Origin: Zizania palustris | Taxonomy: Eukaryota > Streptophyta > Magnoliopsida > Poales > Poaceae | Assembly: GCA_019279435.1 (NCBI GenBank) | Contig: JAAALK010000081.1 | Location: 60,255,318-60,319,317, forward strand | Reading direction: 5' to 3' | Length of the DNA stretch: 64,000 nt | Shown here: piece after piece, positions 10,695 to 22,244 of the stretch | Position numbering within the stretch: the stretch's first letter is position 1 | Layout: each line of letters begins with the position of its first letter | Translations under genes and position numbers: made by a program | Notes under the pieces: model-generated | What the model saw: the letters and a program-made list of their open reading frames with translations, nothing else | Database searches by the model: none | Told to the model about the DNA's origin: nothing

Positions 10695-12171
10695 GAGGTG
10701 TGGCCAGGTTAGAGCCCCCCAACAAAAATCAAACTCAAAGCCCTAGCTTTGATCGCATTTATTTACCTTTACTTTTCTGTACCTCTTCGTGGGTTTGCCT
10801 GGAAGCCCTCCGCCGGCCACTTCGGAACAATGGTAACCCTTGTTACTTCGCTTTTGAAGTAACCGTTAATCTACGTAATAGATGCTATCACCTGTGAAGT
10901 ATCCTCTAATCTCCGTAATAGATTGCTACCTTCGCTACTAGTACAACACTTAGCAGAATTTGGTCCTCAGGCCGAATTGGTACTTCGAACTCTCTTTGTT
11001 GCAGGTTCCCACGTTCGGAGCTACTTCGTCGGAGGTGTTCGGAGCTGAGAGATCGGTTTTGGAGGTCGTCAAGACACCCTTCGGCGAGACTGCAGGCTTC
11101 GACGACAGGCTCCGCCAGCATACTTCACCACAACAAACTTCGCCATGATCGTACTCCGCTCTGGACAAAGCTATGCCCGCGCGCGGCCCTTGCGTCATTA
11201 TTCTGTAATTTTCCGTATCGGAGACCTCACACCGAACCCCGCTATTCGGAGGTGATTATCGCGTCCAGATCCATTCGGGGTTCATCTTCGACCGGATCAG
11301 TCGGACCGCCGAAGGCACCCTTCGGCGGGATACTTCGCACTAGACGCCGAAGGTACACTTCGGTGACCCCTTCGCACCAGACTTCGAAGCAGATAGGCTC
11401 CAACCGGTTTGCTGATTTTATTTTGTTTAACATATTTCTTTCGGCTAATTGGATTATTTTGTGTGATCTGATTGCCTGGTGACTCCACCCCCTTATCATG
11501 AATAAGGGTAGTCGGAACGCGACGTTGGTGCTACGTCACACTTAGGCCTATTCCTAAGTATCCGCGCACTTTTGGATCGTCAAACTGACCCAAGTGCGGG
11601 GGCACATTGAGGAGCCATGCTGAATAGCGTGGGCCTCATGGCTCTAGAAGTGATGAGTCATTGTCAACGATAGTCAAAGAGGACTGAGAAGAATGAAGAT
11701 CTATTGTTTCATGGGCCACGTGTGACTCAGGTACACGGGCAGCTAGCGACTGTCGGGCAGAGGAGGCTGCGAAGTCGGGTTGGCCCAATCCGGGTACATG
11801 GGCCAGAAGCAGTAGAAGACCCACTGGGCTGTTGACCAGGGTTGACTCAGGTACACGGGCGGTGAGTGATTGCCGAGCTGAGAGAGCTGCGGAATCGGGC
11901 CGGCCCAATCCGGGTACCTGGTGCAAAGTCGGTGGAGGCTTTGTCAGTTTCAGCGCAAAACTGACAACCGTTGATCTTGTATCCGACTGTCTAGAAGAGA
12001 AGCCATAGTCGCTACGAAAACTTAGCTTCCGGATAAGTCATCTGTATCTCTAGGCCCACAGTCAGTCAGTCGTGTCTGTAAAAATTCCTAAGGGAAGTAG
12101 AGTCTTTTCCTTTATTCATACGTCTGTAAAAAACCCTAAGGGGCTGGTGGAATATTCCTAGTGTTGGGCAG

Positions 12172-12181
12172 CCTATAAATA
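12172..12181 (+). promoter_or_regulatory. TATA box in the solo copia LTR
   Basis: CCTATAAATA followed by GGACCCC, the same motif and spacing as GCCTATAAATAGGCCCC at 61377 in the copia-4 3' LTR. Confidence 0.65.
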
Positions 12182-13182
12182 GGACCCCAATCCCTAGGGT
12201 TAGGTCACCCTTTTTGGCTTAAATCAATACTACTCCTTTGGGTCATTTTTTGTCTCTTGCACTTTCTCTTTCCTTTCCTGTTCATGTGTGCGCCGCCAGG
12301 ATAATTGTTGCTGTTCATCTATTTTGTTCCCTGCTGTTAGATGATTCTATTCCTTCTGTTTCGTGTGATGCATCCCATTTAATGGCTTTGCAGTTTTCGG
12401 TTTGCTCACAGCGATTTTGTTCCTGGTTTTGAGGCCTTCGGATTGCTTCTGTTGCGTGTGTTATTCACGCAAGTAGTACTAGTTCTTGCTGTTGCAAGTA
12501 GTACTACTACACTGTAGCAACAGTACACTAGTACCAGCTTTTTGCTTTTACTGCTCAACTTTTTGATCGAGTTGATAGGACTAAAGTCCCTTTTCTGGCT
12601 GTTCTCTGGCGAAGCCCCTTCTCTGTTCGAAGCCCCTCAGCTCCGTGAGGTAGGCTTCGATCTAACATCTTCGAAGGCTTCGCTTGAACTTCGGCTTCAT
12701 TTTTGTGCTGTGTCTCTAGCTTCGCAGAACACTTTGCACTCTGTCAGCTTCACATACTTCGATAGTCTTTGCGAAGGTGTTCTCAGTCACGAGCTGTTCG
12801 AAGTTGATACTTCGTCAGGCTTTGGAGTTAGCTTCGAAGCTATCTTACTGATAGACTTCGTTTTGGTTTCTATGTCGCGTGTCAGCTTCGCTTCTCTTTT
12901 CGAAGGTCGTTTTTTTCGAAGCTAGAGTGTAGGCTTCGAATTTGGTTTCTCTGTCTTGTGACAAGCTTCGCTTCTTTGTTCGAAGGTTGTCCGTCTGTGC
13001 GTTGCGTTCAAAGTATTCTGTTCGAAGGATAGGCTTCGAAGCACTCGGTTCGAAGCTAGATTCGATACTTCCGTACTTCGCTTCGAAGCATACTTCGCTC
13101 CCTGCCCCTTCGAACTAGGCTAGACCAAAAACATACCTTCGACATTTAAACAACAGACTTCGGCAGGCTTCGCAACTAACCT

Positions 13183-13276
13183 CCGAAGCAGGCTTCGACC
13201 AGTGAAGCAGGCTTCGACCAGCGAAGCAGGCTTCGACCACCGAAGCAGACCTCGATGGGCGAAGCAGGCTTCGCCA
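13183..13276 (+). repeat. 19-bp minisatellite in the solo LTR
   Basis: Five units of GAAGCAGGCTTCGACCA type, starting at 13184, 13204, 13223, 13242 and 13261 (steps of 20, 19, 19 and 19). Each unit is nearly palindromic around GAAGC...GCTTC. Confidence 0.85.
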
Positions 13277-13605
13277 AGTTCCGAACAGGAGACAAATCTG
13301 AACAGTAACTTCTCATCTCACTTTATATATACTTAGATCATTTCATTGAGAAGTTTGGCCTGACATGTCTAGTATACTTTGTTTATCTGCCTAGTTGCAC
13401 TACTTTGATAGTTCTCTGTTTAACATCAGTTGATTCTAGGCTAGATACCTTTAGACTTAGGCTATCTGTTCATTTTCTGTTGCTTAGTCTTTTGAGGTGC
13501 GTTGGGTGTTGGGAACAGGCCATATATTCGAAAGAATTTTTAAGGCGCCCATTCACCCCCCCTCTGGTCGCTACTTTCGGTCCTACACACGTTTTCGTGT
13601 CAACA

Positions 13606-14847
13606 GAACTTATCAAGCCTACCGTAAATCAATTACCCTCCATAGAAGTCCTTTGCATCCCAACTGCAGATTGGTGAACTCCGATAATGGATGTCTTGCA
13701 AAACAGCGCAGTCTTCTCAAAAGGTCCAGATTTCCGAAGGTTACAAGCAAGGGCTCGTAATTATGAGATTGTCAATGGGATATTATATAAATCCAGAGTT
13801 TGTTCTCCACTACTTCGGTGCATCTCACAATCCAAAGGCTTATGTGGAAGCCACCTAGCCCCCCATGCTCTAGCAGGAAAGACACTTCCGCAGGGGCTCT
13901 ATTGGCCAACAATTTTGAGAGATGCGGAAGAGCTAGTTCGAACCTGTCAAGGATGCCAGTGGATGGGAAGACGGAGCCACCGTCTACCAACACCCCTTCA
14001 AGTTATTGCCCTAGTATGGCCAGTGGCACGATGGGGAATGGATCTCATAGGCCCTTTTCCAATGGCAAAAGGCAGCTTGAAATTTGCAGCGGTAGCAATT
14101 GAATATTTTTCTAAATGGGTCGATGCTGAACCCCTAACTACTATCACTTCAAGAAATATGCAAAAATTCTTCTGGCAAAATATCATATGCAGGTTCGGAG
14201 TGCCAAGGGAACTAACTGTAGATAATGACACCCAGTTCGAAGCTGAACCCTTTAAAGAATTTTGCGAAGAACTAGGCATCAAGTTATGCTTCGCAGTAGT
14301 TCGCCTTCCACAATCCAACAGAGCCGTCGAGCGAGCCAATGGAAATATTCTCTCTGGTTTAAATCGAAGGATTGTTGGGCTGGCCAAAGGACGGTGGACC
14401 AAAGAACATCCTAAGATTCTATGGTCCATTCGGACCACTCAAGCTAGGTCCACAGGCTTCACCCCATTCAGGCTGATATTCGGAGATGAGGCCATGACTC
14501 CTACGGAGCTCAAAGGTGGATCCCTTCGCGTAGTACAACCTGGAAGTGAAGACGAGAGAAGCACTTCACTGGACTTGTCAGAAGAAACAAGGCTTCAAGC
14601 TGTCGCCAATCTAACGAAGTACCAAGACCAAACAAAGACATGGTATGACCCGAAGATAAAAGTGAACGAGCTTAAACCAGGCCATTTGGTATTGCGAAGT
14701 GTAATAGCTCCGGGGAAGCTAGGGAATAAATGGGAAGGACCATATATTATCCTATGCTCAGGGCGCCCTGGCTCATTTAAATTAGTTAATTTAGAAGGGG
14801 AAGAGTTGAAGCATGCATGGCATGCGGAGCACCTTAAACGTTATTAG
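13606..14847 (+). pseudogene. Integrase of element B
   Basis: Homologous along its length to A's integrase. The zinc domain (GLCGSHLAP, CQGCQWMG) lacks about eight residues that A has just before GLCGSHL. The triad is present: D in RWGMDLIG, D in TVDNDTQF (the usual Gly after DN is Asp here) and E in AVERANG. The C-terminus ends LKHAWHAEHLKRY at 14847, which shows where A's frameshifted copy should end. A TGA at 13676-13678 and a frame change near 13740 disrupt the start. From 13687 onward it is a 386-codon open frame, the best-preserved integrase of this family in the window. Confidence 0.87.
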
Positions 14848-15004
14848 GCTTAGGGGCTCCTTGTAATCAATTATAAAAGTACCTTTCTATATTAAATAAA
14901 GACGGAGGTTTGAATTATGTTTACTCTTGAAATATCCCTTACTCCCGGTGGATGCATCAGGAGAACGGAGATGCTTGCGGAGTCAAGCATCTTTCAAGGA
15001 ACCC

Positions 15005-15655
15005 AGATAATGTCCTTCGAACCATTGGTTCAAGGATTCCGTTGGCCAACCTACGGATTCTAGACTACAGCTTGTTAGGATCTGTAGAAGAGTCTAAGGA
15101 CTTTAAAAGAACAGATTTCTGGCCTCCGGGTTTGAAGCATCTGTAAAAGAGCCGAAGGTGGCCAGCCTACGGATTCCAGGCTCCAGCTTGTTAGGATCCG
15201 TAGAAGAGTCTAAGGACTTTAAAGGAGCAGATTTCTGGCCTCTTGGTTCGAAACATCTGTAAAAGAGCTGTAGGTGGCTAGCCTACGGATTCTAGGCTCC
15301 AGCTTGTTAGGATCCGTAGAAGAGTCTAAGGACTTTAAAAGAACATATTTCCGGCCTCCCGGTTCGAATCATCTGTAAAAGAGCCATAGGTGGCCAGCCT
15401 CCGGATTCTAGGCTCTGGCTTGTTTGGATCCGTAGAAGAGTCTAAGGACTTTAAAAGAATAGATTTTCGGCCTCCGGGTTCGAACCATCTGTAAAAGAGC
15501 CGAAGGTGGCTAGCCTACGAATTCTAGGCTCCGACTTGTTAGGATCCCTAGAAGAGTCCAAGGACTTTAAAAGAACAGATTTCCGGCCTTCGGGTTCGAA
15601 GCATCTGTAAAAGAGTTGAAGGTGACCAAGCAATAAGGTTTCAAGGCTCCGGCCC
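15005..15655 (+). repeat. 116-bp tandem repeat in the 3' region of element B
   Basis: GTAGAAGAGTC-type anchors lie at 15084, 15200, 15316, 15432 and 15548, exactly 116 bp apart, giving about 5.5 units. Each unit is a dimer: GATCCGTAGAAGAGTC in one half corresponds to CATCTGTAAAAGAGCCG in the other. It occupies the same place, between integrase and antisense gene, as the 61-bp array of A. Confidence 0.9.
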
Positions 15656-15951
15656 AATGAAACACTTTTAAAGTCCTAAGCGACTGCTGTGGGAGCTTAC
15701 AAGTATAAATTTAGCTCCGAATCTTATAAACATCATAATACGAACGTACAGTTCGAAGAACTCTACAAAAGAGTAAAGTATGATTACCAAGTGTTGTGCA
15801 AAGCATTAGATTGTTATATAAATCATTGTGTCCGATGGACCCTATCACAATGCGTACGATCCCCCACCCACAAGGAGGGGCATGAGAGTAAGTAACAACA
15901 AAAAGATGATTCCAAAGAAATTCATATTAATTGGATAATCATATTATTACA

Positions 15952-18900
15952 TCAAGAGAAGTTTTGGTCTAAGCCTAGATAGAAATGGAGACCCCTCCGA
16001 CCTCTAGAGCTACCCCTAAGACCACTTCGACTTTCGGAGCCCGAAGCCTTCGAGACTTTCTTCTTATAACGAGTGCTTTTCTTCTTCGAAGCTCGTAGTT
16101 TTTTCTTCTCCTCTTGAAGTTCAACCCAAGACAGAAGTCTTTCGGAGCTAGCCTCTACTGGATCTTTGGCTTGGTACTCTGAGTCAGACCAATCTACGTA
16201 TTCGGAGGATGAAGACGCTTCTTCCTTATCCTCTTCCTTAATATAAGCGAAGACCTCGCGATGGACTTCGGGTGCTATCTCCCCTTGATCCCCTCGAGGA
16301 ACAAAGAAGCACGAGCATCGATAAGGCCTTAAGCCTTTGAGGACAGACCACTACTGACGTAGCCCTTCGCTAAGTTCCAATACTTCTAAGTCTAGCTCCA
16401 AAGTGCATGGAAAAACCTAATATAATAAACATCCAAACAAAGTTTCCTTGTTTATAAACTTTTCATTCATAAAAGGGGCTTTTACAAGGTCTTTTGTACA
16501 TGCATGAGCGACCTATAAAGCTAAACCTGAGGGTCGGCTAGCGGAGCAAGCGGGGTCAGAGTCGGCGAAGTCAGAAGCGGAGGCTTTGTCTGAGCTTGCT
16601 TTTTCCGGCGAGCCTCGTCGATCCAAGCTTTGGCTACAACTTTGTGGTCCATTTTCTAGATTGCCCGGACAGCTTCCTAGGTAGAAGTTACATCCTGCGA
16701 AGGACGAACAAGTCCTCGTCGGCGAAGCCTACAAGCGTTGAACCCCCAACCAGAGCCACAAAATCCCAAGAGCTTCGATGTGACGAAGGACTCCGATCCC
16801 GACAACTTGTCCAGAGATCTCTCCGTACCGAACGTTGGAGCCCATCATCAACTTCGTCGCCACTTGAATCATCTTTAGCTTCTATTCGAGGGGCTCGCTC
16901 GCCACAGCTGAAGACGTAGGGCACATCATGCCGAAGTATTCCAAGGTATCCCGAAGGGTATCCATGGTATGCTCCGCTATGGTAACATTTTTACTTCCGC
17001 TGCTTCTAGCCCAGCAGCAGCAGCAGACACTTCAGCCATCTTGGATAGCAATGTACTCTTCTGAGCCAATTCATGTTGAATCGAGTCTTGGAGCTCCACG
17101 AGTTGTGCGCTTGAGTTGGCTGTTGCTTGCTGGAGCTTCTCGACCTCTGCTCTGAGCACTACACACTCGGCTTCGGTCTCTTGGGCCAAAGTTTTGAGTG
17201 CAGTGCTGGTCTGCTTCTCAATCTAAAGTGCTTCATCGGTGGCAGCTCTGGCCCTCCGTTTCTCGAGGAGTTCCTCCTCCAGTCGAAGTGTTTTGTCTTC
17301 GGAGCTTTAAAGGGTAGACTGGAGGGTAGTAACCTTCCTTTTGAGCTGATTAGTTTCAAGCTCGTTGGAAGTCGTTGCCGCTCTAGCAACGACAAATTGC
17401 TACAAAAAAGCAAGTAAGTACCAAGTAATTTCATTTATTGATTGAATACACTTGCGATGTGTTGCATACCTGAAGGGCAGCCCTTTTTCGAGGGACAAAT
17501 TGAGCTCTGGGGCTCTGGCTTCGCTCAAGACGGAGACCAATTTGGAGTTCACGACTTCTTGGCCTTTGTCCGCCAAGAGCTCCAGAAGCGCCCGGAGGCC
17601 TGTTCGTTGCTCCAAGAACGGAACCAATAAAGGGAGGTAGGATAGGGCCTGGCGATCATCTACCATGGCCTCCTCCTTCGAATTGCTCACTGAAGGATCA
17701 TTGGAGGAGGGCGTTGCCATCAAAGCAGGGAGGGGACCGAAGCTCGTCATGCTCTTACCCCTCCCCGGCACAAAAATCGGAGCAGGAACACCGACGGAGG
17801 TAGATCCTCCTTCGACCGATGCCCCCTCGGCCGGAACTGCTTCGACCAAGACAGCTCTAGTATTCGGAGCTACTATGTCTGCCGGGGCGTCAACTCCAAT
17901 AGAAGCTAAAGCTCTATTGGTGATCAGAGCTATGCTACTCCTCGACGCACCTACAAAAATTAAGGTATTCAGTGAATATTTGTGGGTAATAGTTATTGCA
18001 GGAATTGTAAAGGCAAAAGTTTCGAAGTATACCTTCATCTGCGCCTTGAGGAAGAATTGTGGGGTCCTCTAGAACTTTGTACATCTAGAGGTACTCTTCG
18101 AGGTCATCCCCCAAAGTCTTCTCTGGTACAGTTGCTACAGGCACCCTGATCTCTAGTACTATCACCCTGGCCACGGGCGAGTAGGGAATAATTGCCTCAA
18201 GCTTTGAGCTCGCGGCGACGGGCTCGGAGGAGCGTGCTGTATCTGCTACAGCAGCTACTTGAGAAGAAGCTCCGGTTGTGCCTTGGGACTCATCCTCGCT
18301 GTATTCGGCAAGATAATCCTTAAGGGCCTTCCCCATTTAGACCTTGGAACCTTTATTTCCGGAGTGTTCCGAACACGAGCTCCGAATTCCCAGGGAGGAA
18401 GGCGAAGACACCGCAGTCAGTTGAGGAGGAAGCTTCGATGTTTTCTTCCCCTTCTTGACGGGGGTCTTGATGGCCTTCTTGGAAGGCTCGGCAGTGGCTT
18501 TCATCTTATGAGGGGCCACTCCCATCAAGTCGAAGTCTGGCAGAGGTGGAGGCTCCATTCCGAGAGCCCTCCACACTTTGTTGAAGCGCTCCCAACTTCC
18601 TACCAGCTCCACCCTTCGCTGTTTCTCCGCCACCGTAGGGGCTCCGGGCACCCATTCAGTGGCCTTTGCTATCTGCTCTGGAGCTAGCGCCAAAGGAGCC
18701 ACTGAAAAGAGGTAGCGTTTTATAAGTATGTTATCTCTTTCCTAATATATTATTGCAGGAAGATCGAAGATTTACCTAGGCTTCGAAGCTCTCCCTCTGA
18801 AGCATTTTGAAACACTATCGGCCAGTCGGCTCTGAGAGGCGACATCCGAAGGGAGATGAATTCTTCCGCCAGATCCCGCATACTCATGTGGCTGGCTATC

Positions 18901-19586
18901 GAAGAAAGCAACCCAAGCCGCGTTGAGAGCAGGCTTGGGTTCGGAGTAACTTCAGCCTCCTTCCGGAACCAAATCTCTTGAAGAGGCCCTGCGATGCTGG
19001 AGTCTTCTCCGACCTCGGCGTAAAACCACCGGAGGATCCAGTTGGTATACCAATGGTTGTTGATGGCCTTTGCTAGAAAATGTTGTGCATGCTCCTTCTG
19101 AAGCTGGCAGTTGACACTTCCGAATGCTATCAACAATTTGGTATCTCTAGGTCCGTCCTATGGCTTCGATTGGCAGGTGGCTTCATTGGTGGTGGCGAAG
19201 ATCTCCGATCTTCCTTCGCATCCTTCGGCGCGAAGAGCCCATTCGAAGATCGCCAGTATTGCAATAGCAATGGGGGACAACTGAGGCAAGGTAATGTGGA
19301 ACATTTCTAGTACCTCTAATAAGTAATTGATGGCAGGAAGTCCCAGTCCAGCTTCGAAGAACGTTTCGAAGACTACCACTTCTCCACTCCACGGATTTGG
19401 GGTCGACTTCGTTCCTCAAACCCAAGTCCTCATTCTAGGGCCTAGCTTTCCGGCCACTTCTTCTTCAATGGATTCTGCAGTACTCGTTGATTGGCCGATG
19501 AGGAAGCTTTGTGGGATCGACTTCTTGGATGGAGGGCGGAGCTCCCGAGGGTTTTTGGGCCAAGAACCTCCTGGAGACCCCGCCAT
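15952..19586 (-). pseudogene. Antisense spliced gene of Grande-like element B (PF04195-type), five exons
   Basis: ATG at 19586 (MAGSPGGSWPKNPRE), about 185 bases after a TATA box on the same strand. Proposed exons: 19586-18776, 18701-18033, 17950-17470, 17399-16527 and 16416-15952; the introns (74, 82, 70 and 110 bp) are GT-AG. Exon 1 contains FFEAGLGLPAINYLLEVLEM, which I recognise as the putative gypsy-type transposase domain (PF04195). Exon 2 has the Lys-rich TPVKKGKKTSK, exon 3 the LPLL-PFLE-RTGLR-LLE block, exon 4 a long coiled coil (VLRAEVEKLQQ), and exon 5 an acidic then basic tail (YIKEEDKEE; RYKKKVSK). In-frame stops occur in exons 1, 2 and 4 and at 16351-16353. The product's function is unknown; the gene opposes gag-pol, as in Grande. 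Confidence 0.75.
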
Positions 19587-19768
19587 GGCCACTGCTGCTG
19601 AAGCCGCCCAAGCCTGCCTTTGTGCCAATGTACTCGCTGCTGCTGGCACGGTCGTGCTGGTCCTCACAATGAGTTGGTTGCTCAAAAGGTTAAGGGGGGA
19701 TTTGGAGGTTGAAGAAAGAGAGCTTCGGAAATCAGGATCTGTAAAAATTTTCGGTGGGCTTCGACCCC

Positions 19769-19776
19769 CTTTTATA
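19769..19776 (-). promoter_or_regulatory. TATA box of the B antisense gene
   Basis: The minus strand reads GCTATAAAAGGGGG, a near-consensus plant TATA box. With a start about 30 bp downstream the 5' UTR would be about 155 bases before ATG 19586. It lies outside the LTR, so the gene would have a promoter independent of the element's LTR. Confidence 0.65.
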
Positions 19777-20152
19777 GCATTTCTGCTAGCTACTGCACCT
19801 TGGTCGCGTTCACATTGCAGGTTCGACTTCTGTCGCTGATAGGTGGGACTAGGAGGTGAAAAGGTGTGAACCCACGGTAAAATTTCGACCGTTACCTTTT
19901 CCGGGAGCATAACGGCTCAAAATTAACGGCTCTTCGCGACGTTCCGCATCCGTAACGGTTCACTGCCCTCCAAAGTGTTCACATAACAGTCCCAACTCGA
20001 AGTTTTCATCGGAGATACTTCGATGTCAAATACCCTTTGAATAATTGTAACACATTCAAAATTCTCTAAGTCACTAAATATGAAAATATTCCTTGCGTAT
20101 ACTACTTTCCTGCCATACAAGTTAAATCAGAGAAGCGTATTTGAGGGGCTAC

Positions 20153-20647
20153 TGTTGGGGGAAAATACTTCATCCTCAGGACTTTAGAAATCAACAACCA
20201 AAGATAAATTCATCTGCCTCAAAGTTTGTGTTCATCTCCTAAGATGATGAAGTTTCTAAGCCGAAGGATACTTCGGCTTCATGATTCAAAGGTATCCTCC
20301 GGATGCTCTAAGGCTACAGTGGAAAACAGCAAGACTGATAAGACGTCTACCTTATCTACCTTCTTCGGATAGATTATACTATTTTAACCCTATTCGGGGT
20401 ACTGAATAGTTTCCACTATGTCGGTTGTAATTGAGGGGTAAATAGGTCTTTTCCTTAGACTTTTTACCTATAAATACCCCCTTCTTACCCTGTAATAGGG
20501 ATCGAATACTCAGTTATTCAATACACAACTTCAGACTACTTTGAGCTATTATCCTATTCAAAGGCTCGAAATAGTTCTCAACACAAACTCTCTGTTTGTT
20601 AGTTCTTAATCTTCCAAAACCTGTTAGCATAATCTTTTACGCCAACA
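20153..20647 (+). repeat. 3' LTR of element B (495 bp)
   Basis: Starts TGTTGGGGGAAAATAC after a purine-rich tract and ends TTTTACGCCAACA. It is the same length as LTR A and similar throughout. ATGAT (20648-20652) would be the target duplication. TATA box CCTATAAATACC at 20467-20478. Confidence 0.9.
20467..20478 (+). promoter_or_regulatory. TATA box in LTR B
   Basis: CCTATAAATACC, identical to the motif in LTR A on the opposite strand. Confidence 0.7.
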
Positions 20648-21905
20648 ATGATAGTGTTAGTTTCCAAATTGAAAACATGACAAGAATGACCGTGAGTAGT
20701 ATAACCCAAGAAAATCCTGTCAGAAGAACACAACTCAAATTTGTCCAAATTTCCACGTTTTAGGATAAAGCATCGATAGACAAACACTCGAAGATGATTG
20801 ACTTTGGGCTGTCTCCCAAAACACAGTTCATAAGAAGTCAAGTTCAAAATTGAGGGCAAGAAAATTCGGTTTGAGATGTAGCAAGAAGTGTTCATGACCT
20901 CAGCCTAGAATTTTCTGGGAGTCCTGTGCTCATCGAGCATCATCCTAGCCATCTCAACCAAAGTGTGGTTCTTTCTCTCAACAACACCATTTTGTTGAGG
21001 AACCCGCGGAGCAGAGAATTGATGTTCTATGCCATGCTCCATGCAAAAATCAACAATGAGATTGTTCTTGAACTCAGTGTCATTATCACTTCGAATGAAT
21101 TTCAATGCACCAGGGAGGTCAGTAAAAAGTCTCAAATCCAAGATCCGACAGTGTGAAAACACTTCATCTTTGCTGGCTAGAAAGAAGATCCAAGAGTAAC
21201 GTGAGAAGTCATCGATAATAACAAGTACATACCAGTTGCCCCCTAAAGAACTAACCTGAGAAGGACCAACAGTGTCCATATGTAGAAGTTCTCCAGGTTG
21301 TTCAGTCATCACCATAGTGACTGGTGAGTGTGAAGCGGCAATCATTTTGCCATGTCAACAAGGAGCACAAACCAAATTCTTCTCAAACTTGAGCTTGGGC
21401 AATCCTCGGATCAGTCCTAGGGCATTCAGTCTAGTGAGCAATTCAAAGCTCATATGCCCTAGTCTCCTATGCCATTTCCAAAGCTCAGAAGTTGAATGTG
21501 CAACAAGGCAGTGAGAAGAACTAGATGATTCAGAAAAATCAGGTCCAAAGACTCTCCCAACTCTAAAGATCTTACAGACCACAACGCCATCAGAATTAAG
21601 TACTTGCGAAGTATCGCAATGGAATCGCACTTCGAAGCCCTCATCAAGAAATTGGGATACAGAAAGCAAATTGTATCCCATGTTTTAACCAAAGCAACAT
21701 CTTTGAGAGTGAAGTTCGAGTTAATTCTTACCACACCTTTACCTTTCACTCTACTCCTTCGATTGTTTCCAAAGGTAATTTGTTCCTTTTGCTTGGTTGT
21801 GGTGAGGCTGGCAAACCAAGCTGCATTTCCGGTCATATGGTGCAAACAACTGGAGTCCATGATCCACGTGCACTCCAAGCCTCGGTCTGATGCCTACACA
21901 AAATG
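20648..21905 (-). pseudogene. Protease and integrase region of copia-1
   Basis: Near 21875 the protease motif reads WIMDSSCLHHMTG, where copia proteases have D-S-G; the Gly is Ser here. The integrase zinc domain follows (WHRRLGHMSFELL, CAPC), then the core with D in LLHMDTVGP, D in RSDNDTEF and E in GVVERKNHT, all three triad acids present. The C-terminal part (YELCFGRQPKVNHLRVF) ends at the LTR B junction. Stops and frameshifts occur near 20900, 21350 and 21660-21700. Integrase of this class inserts element cDNA with 5-bp target duplications. Confidence 0.82.
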
Positions 21906-22244
21906 AGAGAACCTCGATCACTCAGTGCTGGGGTGAGTGAAAACATGACGAGGCATCTAGCACTGAGAGATACGAGTAGTAGGCACAATAAAAGTAGATT
22001 GTTTACACATAGGTAAAATAGCGTGATGCAAAGTGCGAGGTCTACCAACATGATGTAACCCAGACGCATGATGAGGTCTCCCAAACTGTCGAGGCACAAA
22101 GCTACTAACATGAGGTCTAGCACCATAAGAAACATAGTGAACACCTCGAGGTGCAAAGCCTCTTTGAGAATATCGAGGAGCCTCGTAAACAGGACGTGAG
22201 TAAAACTCAGACTCATGCATACCTATAGGTGGGTAGTGCATGTC

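Larger units (their letters stand above)
11608..13587 (+). mobile_element. Solo SIRE/Maximus-type copia LTR (1980 bp) in LTR C
   Basis: Starts TGAGGAGCCATG and ends CGCTACTTTCGGTCCTACA. Both ends match the copia LTRs at 55427-56937 and 61125-62288, including the GTACACGGGC and CAATCCGGGTAC motifs near the start and CATTCACCCCCC near the end. No internal domain follows: the flanks are LTR C on both sides. Flanking pentamers are CACAT (11603-11607) and CACGT (13588-13592), a target duplication with one mismatch. A solo LTR is the product of recombination between the two LTRs of a full element. 12590-13280 is packed with CTTCG/CGAAG. Confidence 0.85.
8652..13605 (+). mobile_element. RIRE2-like Ty3/gypsy (Tat lineage) element C, 3' part
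   Basis: Carries the 3' end of pol (integrase), a polypurine tract (10337-10349, AAAAGGCAGGGGG) and a 3' LTR that ends at 13605. Everything 5' of about 8652 is displaced by element A, which inserted into C. The LTR ends are perfect 6-bp inverted termini, TGTTGA and TCAACA, but only once the intervening solo LTR at 11608-13587 is recognised. Sequence starting at 13606 (GAACT) is integrase of element B in frame, so C inserted into B and GAACT is the expected target duplication; its partner lies left of the window. 8652-8990 is a Pro-rich low-complexity linker with no recognisable domain. Confidence 0.75.
10354..13605 (+). repeat. 3' LTR of element C, split by a solo copia LTR
   Basis: Begins TGTTGATAGCAAAAAATGG just after the polypurine tract and ends CGTGTCAACA. 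Removing the solo LTR and one target duplication (11608-13592) leaves an LTR of about 1.27 kb. The part 10640-11600 is dense in CTTCG/CGAAG. Several ORFs on both strands inside it have no recognisable domain. Confidence 0.75.
13606..20647 (+). mobile_element. Grande-like Ty3/gypsy (Tat lineage) element B, 3' part
   Basis: Same family as A, in opposite orientation in the window. Order: integrase, tandem array, antisense gene, polypurine tract (TTGAGGGG, 20141-20148), 3' LTR. The 5' part is missing because element C is inserted at 13605/13606 and A sits inside C. The right end abuts integrase of the minus-strand copia-1, so B inserted in that element. 14850-15000 and 15660-15950 are 3' spacer with no gene seen. 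Confidence 0.85.
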
